Shown in pieces: positions 5,915 to 13,579 of a stretch of 17,598 nucleotides of DNA. The stretch comes from an uncultured Phocaeicola sp. (GTDB lineage: Bacteria > Bacteroidota > Bacteroidia > Bacteroidales > Bacteroidaceae), in NCBI GenBank assembly GCA_958434805.1, contig CAUBDX010000042.1:1-17598 (forward strand). Direction: 5' to 3'. The position numbers and the translations under genes are program-made. How positions within the stretch are numbered: the first letter of the stretch is position 1; each line of letters begins with the position of its first letter. The notes below the pieces were generated by a model, which was not told where the DNA came from, ran no database searches, and saw nothing but the letters and a program-made list of their open reading frames with translations.

Positions 5915-7684
5915 ATGGCAAAGAAAAATGTGAGGGACGAACCCCTGAAGCCGCAAGTGAGCGAGAACGAACAGATGAGTGACATCGTGTTCATACTCGA
6001 CAAGATGGAACTGATTTTACAGGCGGTGTCAAAAATCGGAAAGGACGGGAAATACAGCACCGTTCCGGCAGACAAGGAACACAGCAACTCCTTCCTGAAA
6101 ATCGACCGGTACGCCAACATGTTCGAGAATTTCGTGAAAAACTTCTGGAGCCAGCTCAAAGACCCGACCCGTTTCGGCATCCTCTCCGTCAAGGCGGATA
6201 CGCTGGACAGCCCGGAAGTGAAGCAGGCCATCGAAGACCTCGCCGCCGGAAAGCAGACAAAAGCCGTGGAAGACTTCCTCAAAAAATACGAAATCGTTCC
6301 ACGCGACAAGGAAAACCAAAGTATCAACAATCAAAATCAAGAAGAAATGGCAAAGAAAAATGAGACACAGCAGCAGGCCACCCAAGGTGACGGCACGCAG
6401 CAACCCAAGTACCGCTACAACGAGTCCATGATCAACTGGGAGGAACTGAAGAATTTCGGACTTTCCCGTGAATACCTCATGGAGCGCGGTCTCCTTGACC
6501 AGATGCTCAGGGGCTACAAGACCAACCAGGTGGTACCCATCAGCATGAATTTCGGCTCCGCCGTATTACGTACCGATGCACGACTGTCATTCCAGCAGTC
6601 CGTGGGAGGCCCTATCGTATTAGGTATCCACGGCATCCGCCAGAAACCCGAACTCGAACGCCCGTACTTCGGTCACATCTTCTCCGAAGAGGACAAGAAG
6701 AACCTGTTGGAGACAGGCAACATGGGGCGTGTGGTGGAACTGAAAGGGCGCAACGGCGAATACATCCCTTCTTTCATCAGCATCGACAAGCTCACCAACG
6801 AGGTGGTCGCCATGCGCGCGGAAAACGCCTACATCCCGCAAGAAATCAAAGGTGTGAAACTGACCGACCAGGAAATCAACGACCTGCGGGAAGGCAAGAA
6901 AGTGTTCATCGAAGGCATGATTTCCAATAACGGCAAGGAGTTCGACGCCCACATCCAGGTCAACGCCGAACGCAGGGGCATCGAATACATCTTCGAGAAC
7001 GACAAACTCTTCAACCGACAGTCGCTGGGCGGAGTGGAACTTACCAAGCAGCAGATTGAAGACCTCAACGCGGGCAAGGCCATCTTCGTGGAGGGTATGG
7101 AGCGCAAGGACGGTGAGTTGTTCTCCTCGTATGTCAAGCTGGACGAGGCCACGGGCAGACCTTCCTACACACGCTACAATCCCGATTCCCCGGAGGGAGC
7201 GCGTGAAATTTACATCCCGAATGAAATAGGCGGCGTGAAAATCACCGCCGAGGAACAGCAACAACTGCGCGAGGGCAAAGTCATCTTCCTCAACGACATG
7301 GTGAACCGCAAGGGCGAGGAGTTCTCCTCCTTCATCAAGGCGGATTTGGAAACGGGACGCCTGAGCTACTCACGCACGCCGGACGGCTTCGAGCAGCGTG
7401 CCGAGTTCAAGATACCGGAAAAGGTATGGGACGTAAAACTGACGAGAAACCAGCGTGCCGACCTCCAGAGCGGCAAGGCGGTACTGGTCGAGGGCATCAA
7501 AGGCTACGATGGAAAGACCATCTCGCAGTATGTCAAGGCGAACTTCAACCAGGGCAGGCTGGACTTCTATAACGAGAACCCGGACCGCAAGCGTGACGCA
7601 TCGCAGCGCAACGTGGTGGCGAACGCCCAGAAGCAGGGACAGGAACAGGCTGGCCGCAAGTCCAAGGGGGCAAGCATTGCCTGA
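5915..7684 (+). CDS. DUF4099/DUF3945 repeat protein
   Basis: A 589-residue soluble protein. Residues ~1-130 form a helical N-terminal domain I do not recognise. Residues 131-165 are a low-complexity Asn/Gln linker. Residues ~167-245 are DUF4099 (WEELKNFGLSREYL, GVxG-type end). Residues ~250-556 contain five repeats of the DUF3945 type, each built on 'G-V-x-L-T ... L-x-x-G-K-x-V-F-x-E-G-M ... G-x-x-F', near 250, 312, 372, 439 and 506. The tail is basic and Gln-rich. The function is unknown; such proteins sit beside topoisomerase genes in Bacteroidales ICEs, so a role in DNA processing or element maintenance is an inference only. Residue 145 is a Met whose surrounding bases repeat the gene's own start. 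Confidence 0.85.
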   Translation: MAKKNVRDEPLKPQVSENEQMSDIVFILDKMELILQAVSKIGKDGKYSTVPADKEHSNSFLKIDRYANMFENFVKNFWSQLKDPTRFGILSVKADTLDSPEVKQAIEDLAAGKQTKAVEDFLKKYEIVPRDKENQSINNQNQEEMAKKNETQQQATQGDGTQQPKYRYNESMINWEELKNFGLSREYLMERGLLDQMLRGYKTNQVVPISMNFGSAVLRTDARLSFQQSVGGPIVLGIHGIRQKPELERPYFGHIFSEEDKKNLLETGNMGRVVELKGRNGEYIPSFISIDKLTNEVVAMRAENAYIPQEIKGVKLTDQEINDLREGKKVFIEGMISNNGKEFDAHIQVNAERRGIEYIFENDKLFNRQSLGGVELTKQQIEDLNAGKAIFVEGMERKDGELFSSYVKLDEATGRPSYTRYNPDSPEGAREIYIPNEIGGVKITAEEQQQLREGKVIFLNDMVNRKGEEFSSFIKADLETGRLSYSRTPDGFEQRAEFKIPEKVWDVKLTRNQRADLQSGKAVLVEGIKGYDGKTISQYVKANFNQGRLDFYNENPDRKRDASQRNVVANAQKQGQEQAGRKSKGASIA

Positions 7685-7724
7685 GCGTGAATCAGAATGA
7701 ATGTCAAATCAAAAAAACAGAAAT

Positions 7725-7985
7725 ATGAACGTAAACAATAAAAACAACACGCCATTCAAGGCGGAAGACGTGAACTGGGAAGAACTCGCGGGAATCGGGA
7801 TCCTGAAGGACGAGCTGGAAATGTCGGGGGAACTTGATACGTTGCTCAAGGGAGAAAAGACAGGAGTGATGTCACTCAGCCTCGTGCTGCTGGGCGTGGA
7901 CGTGGTGATGGACGCCACCCTGCAACTGGTGCGCAAGGACGACGGGGCACTGATTGAAATCCTCGGTGTCAAGCCGGTGGCCTGA
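7725..7985 (+). CDS. Stand-alone DUF4099 protein
   Basis: An acidic protein of 86 residues if started at ATG 7725, which follows an AAAAAAACAGAAAT leader like that of the gene at 2001; an ATG at 7701 would add eight residues. Its sequence aligns over nearly its whole length with the DUF4099 domain of the preceding gene: NWEEL then a Gly-Ile, Leu-Asp-x-(L/M)-Leu-x-Gly-x-Lys-Thr, a hydrophobic strand, Asp-Ala-x-Leu, and a closing I-L-G-V/I-H-G strand. It has none of the DUF3945 repeats. It lies 40 nt after the larger gene and before topB, probably in one transcript. It may have arisen by duplication of the domain. Function unknown. Confidence 0.75.
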   Translation: MNVNNKNNTPFKAEDVNWEELAGIGILKDELEMSGELDTLLKGEKTGVMSLSLVLLGVDVVMDATLQLVRKDDGALIEILGVKPVA

Positions 7986-8081
7986 CAAACGCTCATCCAT
8001 TATAACAAGTAAAAAATGTCAAACCGCCGTTTCCCGTTTTCCGGTTCCGGTAGCGGGGAACGGCTTAAATTTTATCCGAAC

Positions 8082-10178
8082 ATGAAAGCAATCATTGCAG
8101 AAAAACCGAGTGTCGGCATGGATATAGCCCGTGTGGTCGGGGCTACCGACAAGAAAGACGGCTACTGTACAGGTAACGGGTATATGGTCACGTGGGCGTT
8201 GGGACACCTGGTGTCGCTCGCCATGCCCGGTGCGTATGGCTACACGAAAACCTCCGCCGAAAACCTCCCGATGCTGCCGGACCCGTTCCGTCTGGTGTCC
8301 CGCCAGGTCAGGACGGACAAAGGGATGGTGACGGACATCGCCGCCGCCAAACAACTGAAAATCATCGACAGCGTGTTCGACCGGTGCGACAGCATCATCG
8401 TGGCTACCGACTGTGCCCGTGAAGGGGAACTTATCTTCCGCTGGATATATTCCTACTTAGGCTATACCAAACCGTTCAAACGCCTGTGGATCTCCTCTCT
8501 CACCGACGAGGCCATCCGCGAGGGTTTGGCGAACCTCCGGGACGGCAGCGACTACGACAGCCTGTATGCCGCCGCCGACTGCCGGGCAAAGGCGGACTGG
8601 CTGGTGGGCATGAACGCGAGCCGTGCCCTGGCGGTAGCCTCCGGCTCGGCGAACAACTCCATAGGACGTGTACAGACCCCGACGCTCGCCATGGTCTGTG
8701 CCCGCTTCAAGGAGAACCGGAATTTCGTCTCCACCCCTTACTGGCAGCTGCACCTCACGCTGAAACGGCAGGACGCGCACCGCATGTTCATCCACACGGA
8801 AGAGTTCAAGGAAAAGGATGCGGCAGAGGCGGCATACCGGAAAATCACTTCCGGTTCTGTGGCGACAGTCACTGGGTCGGAACACAAGAGGACTTTCCAA
8901 CAGGCCCCGCTTCTGTACGACCTGACCACGCTCCAGAAAGATTGCAACGTCCATTATGACCTGACAGCGGAGAAGACCCTCTCCATCGCCCAATCCTTGT
9001 ATGAAAAGAAGCTTATTTCTTATCCGAGGACGGGAAGCCGCCATATCCCGGAGGATGTCATGCGGCACATTCCTTCCTTGCTGGGAAAAGTGGTTTCCAT
9101 GCCGGAATTCAGGGAATACGGACAGTCTTTCGACATGTCCGATCTGAATACCCGCAGCGTGGATGACACGAAAGTGACCGACCACCATGCCCTGATTATC
9201 ACGGGCATTTCACCCGAAGGGTTGTCCGAGGCGGAATCTACCGTTTACACCCTGATAGCCGGAAGGATGCTGGAAGCATTCTCGCCACCCTGCGAGAAGG
9301 AACTTTTGGTCATGGAATGTGCCTGCGAGGGAATGGCGTTCCGTTCCCGCTCTTCCTCCATTGTCAGACCGGGCTGGCGCGGCGTGTTCGCCAGAAAGGA
9401 GGACAGGGAGAAGGACGAGCCGGAACGTGACGGGGGGACGGCGGAGTTTGCCGAAGGCGAGACTGTTCCGGTCATGGGACACGGGATGGCGCAGAAGAAG
9501 ACCCTACCCAAGCCGCTGTACACGGAGGCCACCCTGCTGGCGGCGATGGAGACCTGCGGGAAAAACATCACGGACGAACAGGCAAAGGAGGCTATCAAGG
9601 AATTGGGCATAGGCACACCCGCCACCCGTGCCGCCATCATTACCACCCTTATCAAACGTGACTATATCGCCCGCTCCGGCAAAAGCATCATCCCGACCGA
9701 AAAAGGGATGTATATCTATGAGGCGGTGAAGGACATGCGTGTGGCGGACGTGGAACTGACGGGAAGCTGGGAGAAGACCCTGGCGCAGGTGGAGAGGCAT
9801 ACCCTCGATACGGAAACCTTCATGCAGTCCATCCTGGATTACACCCGCAGGGCAACCGAAGAGATCCTGCGTCTGGATTTTCCGGCGATGCAGGAAAGGG
9901 CATTCACCTGCCCCAAGTGCAAGACGGGAAAAATCATCCTCCGTTCCAAAGTGGCCAGGTGCGACCATGACGGGTGCGGGCTGCTGGTGTTCCGCCGTAT
10001 TCTGAACAAGGAACTGACCGACACCCACATGGAACAGCTTTTCTCCTCCGGCACCACCAGACTCATCAAGGGGTTCAAGGGAAAGAAAGGTGTACCGTTC
10101 GATGCCGCCGTCACCTTCGATGCGGAATACAACACGGTATTCTCGTTCCCGAAAACCGGGAACGGAAAGAAAAAATAA
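8082..10178 (+). CDS. topB: DNA topoisomerase III (type IA), Exc-like
   Basis: A 698-residue type IA topoisomerase. The Toprim domain starts with IIAEKPSV (hence the start at MKAIIAEKPSV, 8082; an ATG at 8016 would add 22 residues rich in Ser, Gly and Arg). The metal site reads TDCAREGELIFR. The catalytic Tyr is in LISYPRTGSRHIP, about residue 318. GIGTPATRAAII and the later domain IV elements are present. At the C-terminus one four-Cys zinc module is visible (CPKCKTG ... CDHDGCG). It cuts and passes single strands to relax or decatenate DNA. The homologue Exc in CTnDOT lies in the excision operon, though its activity is reported not to be essential for excision. Distal gene of the 5867 promoter unit. 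Confidence 0.93.
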   Translation: MKAIIAEKPSVGMDIARVVGATDKKDGYCTGNGYMVTWALGHLVSLAMPGAYGYTKTSAENLPMLPDPFRLVSRQVRTDKGMVTDIAAAKQLKIIDSVFDRCDSIIVATDCAREGELIFRWIYSYLGYTKPFKRLWISSLTDEAIREGLANLRDGSDYDSLYAAADCRAKADWLVGMNASRALAVASGSANNSIGRVQTPTLAMVCARFKENRNFVSTPYWQLHLTLKRQDAHRMFIHTEEFKEKDAAEAAYRKITSGSVATVTGSEHKRTFQQAPLLYDLTTLQKDCNVHYDLTAEKTLSIAQSLYEKKLISYPRTGSRHIPEDVMRHIPSLLGKVVSMPEFREYGQSFDMSDLNTRSVDDTKVTDHHALIITGISPEGLSEAESTVYTLIAGRMLEAFSPPCEKELLVMECACEGMAFRSRSSSIVRPGWRGVFARKEDREKDEPERDGGTAEFAEGETVPVMGHGMAQKKTLPKPLYTEATLLAAMETCGKNITDEQAKEAIKELGIGTPATRAAIITTLIKRDYIARSGKSIIPTEKGMYIYEAVKDMRVADVELTGSWEKTLAQVERHTLDTETFMQSILDYTRRATEEILRLDFPAMQERAFTCPKCKTGKIILRSKVARCDHDGCGLLVFRRILNKELTDTHMEQLFSSGTTRLIKGFKGKKGVPFDAAVTFDAEYNTVFSFPKTGNGKKK

Positions 10179-10188
10179 CACCGTCATT

Positions 10189-10340
10189 CCAATTCGCGGG
10201 CAAAGGTAGCGCACCGCCTTTTTCCACCGGCAAGGTCAGGCCCTCCGGGTTTCGGGGAAAATCATCCTCGCGCCGCTCCGGTATTTTCCTCCGAAAACCT
10301 TGCCTGTGGAGGCGGTACGCATCCCGGCCCTTGAAATTGG
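10189..10340 (+). repeat. Structured intergenic element, copy 2
   Basis: The element begins 11 nt after the topB stop. Arms: CCAATT 10189-10194 with AATTGG 10335-10340; GGGC 10198-10201 with GCCC 10327-10330; ACCGCCT 10213-10219 with AGGCGGT 10310-10316; CCAC 10224-10227 with GTGG 10306-10309; GGCAAGGT 10229-10236 with ACCTTGCC 10297-10304; then TTTCGGGGAAAAT with ATTTTCCTCCGAAAA. The 5'-arm side hairpin is GCCC TC CGGG at about 10239-10249, and the T-rich bulge follows ACCGCCT. The stem sequences differ from copies 1 and 3 but the pairing pattern is the same. Confidence 0.8.
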
Positions 10341-10374
10341 AAAAGACTGTTTCACCCGTTAATACCGGAATGTC

Positions 10375-10611
10375 ATGAAAACAAGGGAATATATCGACAA
10401 GATTCAAGCGAACAGATGGGTACGGACCATCGCATTGGGCTTTGCAGCCTTCATCGTGTTCAGTTATATGTACACACGGGGCATATCCCCCGTGTGGGCT
10501 GCGGTAGCCATCGTGTGTTTTAGGGGATTCTTCAGGTTCCTGTACCGGATAGCTTGCCTTCTGGTGGCTGCGGCCATACTTTTCTGCATACTCAGTTTTC
10601 TGGTATCCTGA
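10375..10611 (+). CDS. Small membrane protein, 78 aa
   Basis: The first 17 residues are basic (MKTREYIDKIQANRWVR). Two hydrophobic segments follow, about residues 18-47 (ending near RGISPVWAAVAIVCF) and 55-77 (LYRIACLLVAAAILFCILSFLVS), so a small two- or three-helix inner-membrane protein is likely. The family is not recognised. It lies between repeat elements 2 and 3 and is followed by a strong terminator, so it may be transcribed on its own or as read-through from topB. Confidence 0.65.
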   Translation: MKTREYIDKIQANRWVRTIALGFAAFIVFSYMYTRGISPVWAAVAIVCFRGFFRFLYRIACLLVAAAILFCILSFLVS

Positions 10612-10668
10612 CAATATTTGACCATGAAACATAACTGCCATACAAAATCAAGTGGAACCTTACAGAAC

Positions 10669-10700
10669 AGAGCTGTCTTCCGGGACGGCTCTTTTTGTTT
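10669..10700 (+). terminator. Rho-independent terminator
   Basis: A nine-base-pair stem AGAGCTGTC (10669-10677) with GACGGCTCT (10684-10692), one G-T wobble, a TTCCGG loop, then TTTTTGTTTT. It lies 58 nt after the small membrane protein gene and separates the topB unit from the PRTRC unit. Confidence 0.85.
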
Positions 10701-10779
10701 TCCGCCCTCTGTGGAACCGGAAACCATAACGACAGGAATAAAAGGAAAAGGGATGAAAACACAGACTTGGCATACCGGA

Positions 10780-10929
10780 AACTACCGGGCAAAGTTGGCA
10801 AATGCCTTTGTTCGGACGGCAAGGTCAAGCCTTGCGGTTTCGGAAAAAATCATCCTCGCCGGAGGCTTGCGGTATTTTTCCCGAAAACCTTGCCTTACCG
10901 AAGGCATCTGCCGTCGGGCCCTTGTAGTT
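10780..10929 (+). repeat. Structured intergenic element, copy 3
   Basis: Arms: AACTAC 10780-10785 with GTAGTT 10924-10929; GGGC 10787-10790 with GCCC 10918-10921; GGCA 10797-10800 with TGCC 10909-10912; ATGCC 10802-10806 with GGCAT 10903-10907; TTCGG 10811-10815 with CCGAA 10898-10902; GGCAAGGT 10818-10825 with ACCTTGCC 10887-10894; then an inner stem near 10838-10886. The side hairpin reads AAGCC TT GCGGTTT. A further six-pair hairpin CGGGCT/AGCCCG follows at 10932-10948, placed like the extra hairpin after copy 1. The element lies between the terminator and the gene at 10979. Confidence 0.8.
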
Positions 10930-10978
10930 CACGGGCTGCCAAAGCCCGAATATTCACAATTAAAAAAAATAAAGAGAC

Positions 10979-11200
10979 ATGAACCAAGCATTTGCAACAA
11001 GCGCACCGCCGGCTCCCATGAGGATGCCCATGCCGGTAACGAGAAGAAAAAGGACGGTGGAACCCGAACCTGCCGTCAAGTTCCCGCCACGGGGGACGAC
11101 AGGGCCGGTACACATCTCCACCCTGTTGAACCCGATTCTGGAAATCAGCCGCCATCCCGACAGGAACAGGCTGCTGGCCAAACTGTTCAGTGAAGAATAA
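10979..11200 (+). CDS. Small basic, proline-rich protein, 73 aa
   Basis: The family is not recognised. The N-terminal half is rich in Pro, Ala and Met with a basic stretch TRRKRT at about 22-27; the C-terminal half (HISTLLNPILEISRHPDRNRLLAKLFSEE) looks like one or two amphipathic helices. There is no signal peptide. The gene starts 31 nt after the small hairpin behind repeat element 3 and ends 31 nt before the PRTRC E gene, so it probably heads or joins the PRTRC operon. It could be a cassette component of the Bacteroidales version, but that is inference from position. Confidence 0.65.
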   Translation: MNQAFATSAPPAPMRMPMPVTRRKRTVEPEPAVKFPPRGTTGPVHISTLLNPILEISRHPDRNRLLAKLFSEE

Positions 11201-11231
11201 AACCCAGTAATAACTTTTAATACATCAAATT

Positions 11232-12212
11232 ATGTTTTTTACAGCAATCCACCAGATGATGACCGAAGGCGTGGATCTCACGCTTGTCATCCGCAAAGCG
11301 AACGGACAACTGACAGTATCCTTACTGCCGAAGTCGAACGGGCTGAAGGACGAAGCCCAGAACCACCTCGTACCACTGACCGTCAGCGGGCATCCGCAGG
11401 AACTGGACGCAGGCTTCCTACAAGCCGTAGCACGTCCTATACAGAAGACTACCGGACTGATTTCCAACATGGCGCAGTTCGAGGCGCAGGCTGAGAAGGC
11501 AGCGTCCGAGAGCAAGGCGGCAAAGGAGACCAAAGCGAAGGAGACGAAGGAGGAAAAGGAGAAGCGGGAGAAGTACGAGAAACATTTCAAGAAAGCGGAG
11601 GAACTGATCGCTGCCAAGAACCACAAGGAGGCGGTTACCGCACTCGGACAGGCACGTCTTTACGCCAAACCGCAGGACCAGAAGAAGATTGACGAGATGG
11701 TGGCGGAACAGACAAAGGCGATGAACAAGGGCAGTCTGTTTGAACTGATGGAAGAACCGGCTCCGCAGCCACAACAGCCGCAGGCACAACCGGCAGCCGC
11801 ACCAGTCCAACAACCGCGGCAGGCTCCACAGTATCCTCAGCAACCGCAGGCACAGAGACCGATGGCGGCTCAGGCTCCTGGCGGACAGCAGAGACCGGCA
11901 GCCAATCCTCAGCAACAGCAGACAATGTGGCCACCGCAACAACCGCCGCAGGGACCGGCACAATATTACGCCCAGCCACAACCGCAACCCTATATGGGAC
12001 AGCAGCCAGTACCGCAACAGGCTCCACAACCCGCACACGGGGGATACCATGGGACACATTGGCAGGAGCCGGTACAGCACCCTGAAGAACTCTCCCCACA
12101 TTATCACGCCGGAGAGGATGAACCCAATTACCGTCCGGAGGATTACGAGGAATATCCCGATTTTCCGCAGTCCATGTTAGAAAATCATGTCTCACAATAT
12201 CAAGCAGTATAA
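11232..12212 (+). CDS. PRTRC system protein E
   Basis: A 326-residue protein. Residues 1-80 resemble the conserved PRTRC E domain: an MFFTAIHQMM opening helix, a hydrophobic strand, then LVPLTVSGHPQELDAGF. Residues ~85-160 are a highly charged Lys/Glu/Ala helix, probably coiled coil, running into a TPR-like helix pair. From ~170 to 300 the chain is a low-complexity Pro/Gln/Ala region, almost surely disordered, and the last 30 residues are acidic. This makes it much longer than the conserved domain alone requires. Its role is unknown. It is followed directly by PRTRC C, and gene order E-C-F-B-ThiF fits PRTRC cassettes. Confidence 0.82.
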   Translation: MFFTAIHQMMTEGVDLTLVIRKANGQLTVSLLPKSNGLKDEAQNHLVPLTVSGHPQELDAGFLQAVARPIQKTTGLISNMAQFEAQAEKAASESKAAKETKAKETKEEKEKREKYEKHFKKAEELIAAKNHKEAVTALGQARLYAKPQDQKKIDEMVAEQTKAMNKGSLFELMEEPAPQPQQPQAQPAAAPVQQPRQAPQYPQQPQAQRPMAAQAPGGQQRPAANPQQQQTMWPPQQPPQGPAQYYAQPQPQPYMGQQPVPQQAPQPAHGGYHGTHWQEPVQHPEELSPHYHAGEDEPNYRPEDYEEYPDFPQSMLENHVSQYQAV

Positions 12213-12216
12213 GATT

Positions 12217-12438
12217 ATGGCACTCGAAGTAACAGGAATGGCACGCTCATTCACATTCAAGAAAGGCAGCGGAATGGTAACGCTCGATGATCCCAACCCG
12301 TCGGACAGCCCCGAAATGGTCATGAGCTATTACTCCAACTTCTACCCGGAGCTGACAACGGCAACGGTACACGGACCGGTCATCAAGGACGACAAAGCCG
12401 TGTACGAGTTCAAGACCACCATCGGGACCAAAGGATAG
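12217..12438 (+). CDS. PRTRC system protein C (ubiquitin-like)
   Basis: 73 residues when started at ATG 12217 (MALEVTGMAR), the length normal for the family; an ATG at 12187 would overlap PRTRC E. The middle reads DDPNPSDSPEMVMSYYSNFYPELTTATV, the hallmark of PRTRC C, followed by a strand pair and the terminal IGTKG. Members of this family fall in the Pfam 'Prok_Ub' group of ubiquitin-like folds. The chain ends in a Gly, as needed if the carboxyl end is to be adenylated by an E1. A partner E1 (ThiF-like) and E2-like protein B are encoded downstream. That it is conjugated to anything is inference. Confidence 0.85.
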   Translation: MALEVTGMARSFTFKKGSGMVTLDDPNPSDSPEMVMSYYSNFYPELTTATVHGPVIKDDKAVYEFKTTIGTKG

Positions 12439-12443
12439 GAAGC

Positions 12444-12623
12444 ATGAAGAAGGAACGAAAGAAAAAGAACAACAAGAAAAGGAAACCATGTGTACCATTG
12501 GACGAACAACAGTCAAGGCAGCTGGCGAGGCTCATCATCGGCCAGACGCGGAGGAATGTACGGTACGGCGTGAACAGGGAAGAACGGATTGCGGCTCCAA
12601 GCGGGGCCGTAATTCTTTTCTAA
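12444..12623 (+). CDS. Small basic ORF overlapping PRTRC F, 59 aa
   Basis: An ORF from ATG 12444, five bases after the PRTRC C stop, to TAA 12621-12623. It encodes a very basic first third (KKERKKKNNKKRK) followed by a helix-like segment, DEQQSRQLARLIIGQTRRN, and a hydrophobic end, GAVILF. Its composition looks like real protein. The other frame over the same bases (the start of PRTRC F, 12488 onward) looks like a shadow: it is rich in Arg, His and Cys and low in hydrophobics. It may be a separate peptide translated ahead of F, or the true N-terminus of F cut off by a one-base frame change. Confidence 0.5.
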   Translation: MKKERKKKNNKKRKPCVPLDEQQSRQLARLIIGQTRRNVRYGVNREERIAAPSGAVILF

Positions 12624-13576
12624 GCACAGCCTTCATACCGCTGGCACAGAATAATCTTACCGTGGATTGTTACGACAGCGGCGAATGCAACAGTATAAAC
12701 GTAATCACGCGGGATAACTACGAATTCCTGCGTGATTCGTATTTCAGGTATTCCCTGCTATTGCAGAAGGAGGGCGTACACATGCCAGGAAACAGTATCG
12801 GGGAAGGCATCGCCAATCTGTACGATGAAATGAACACGCTTGTCGGTGACGAACTGCATGTCAACATCGAGCAGGAAGCCGGCAGGCTTTTCTTCCGGCT
12901 GTGGAAATACCACAAGTGGGGAAGTTTCACGCTGTACTACTTCCCGGTGAAGTTTCTGGAATCGCTCAATCCCATTTTAAGGAGGATTGCCATTACCTTT
13001 ATCCATAAACTGATGAAAGCAAACGGCATTGATACATTCGTGGATTACGAAGAATCGGACTTTTTGTTTGAAATGCTTTCGGAGGATGACGGCAGCGACC
13101 CGGAGGAGTGGAAAGAACGCATGAAACTGCTGGACTCCTATCAGGAAGGGAAAATCGGCAGGCTGCTCAAACGGGTGGAATCGAAATCCTACTACAAGAA
13201 CCTGCCGAAAGCACTGGATACATACGAACCCCAAAACGGGTTTGAACAGCCTTTGGTCGATGCGATGAAACGGGGTCTCCCGTTTCTGACGCCTGCACGG
13301 GGCATCATGCAATACGCTTATGACGCCTATTACTCGGAGAATCCGGACTTCCACCCGATGTACCTGCAACAGCAGATAAGGGTCGTGTATGACATCAACG
13401 ACATTGTATCCGACTATCTCGTTGACTATTACAATTCCTGTAGCAGGGAGACCTACGACATCACTCCGGTGACTGCCCTTGACCTGTCGCCCGATACCGA
13501 AGAACTGTTCAGCATGGACGATTACCCGGAACGGTTCTTTCGGTGGGCGGACGAATTCATATCTTTAATCAGTTGA
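12488..13576 (+). CDS. PRTRC system protein F (start uncertain)
   Basis: A protein of up to 362 residues, placed as PRTRC F by position between C and B and by general character; I recognise the context better than the sequence. Convincing protein begins near residue 44 (FLSTAFIPLAQNN) and continues through ITRDNYEFLRDSYFRYSLLL, a Trp/Tyr-rich core and an acidic C-terminus (WADEFISLIS). The first ~43 residues overlap another ORF and look non-coding in this frame. No ATG lies between 12488 and the start of convincing sequence, so initiation is at 12488, at a non-ATG codon, or through a frameshift from the 12444 ORF. The stop is 3 nt before PRTRC B. Function unknown. Confidence 0.7.
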   Translation: MCTIGRTTVKAAGEAHHRPDAEECTVRREQGRTDCGSKRGRNSFLSTAFIPLAQNNLTVDCYDSGECNSINVITRDNYEFLRDSYFRYSLLLQKEGVHMPGNSIGEGIANLYDEMNTLVGDELHVNIEQEAGRLFFRLWKYHKWGSFTLYYFPVKFLESLNPILRRIAITFIHKLMKANGIDTFVDYEESDFLFEMLSEDDGSDPEEWKERMKLLDSYQEGKIGRLLKRVESKSYYKNLPKALDTYEPQNGFEQPLVDAMKRGLPFLTPARGIMQYAYDAYYSENPDFHPMYLQQQIRVVYDINDIVSDYLVDYYNSCSRETYDITPVTALDLSPDTEELFSMDDYPERFFRWADEFISLIS

Positions 13577-13579
13577 ATT

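Noticed and set aside
6620..7264. A 214-codon - strand ORF opposite the DUF3945 gene
   Set aside because: It is the mirror of a strongly coding + strand gene with clear repeats; the composition is Val/Phe/His-rich as expected of an antisense shadow.
10618..11193. A 191-codon + strand ORF across repeat element 3 and the gene at 10979
   Set aside because: It reads through a terminator and the hairpin element, and then through a better-supported gene in another frame; its composition is Arg/His-rich as in a shadow frame.
11418..12107. Leu/Arg-rich - strand ORFs opposite PRTRC E
   Set aside because: They are the antisense of a Pro/Gln-rich low-complexity coding region.
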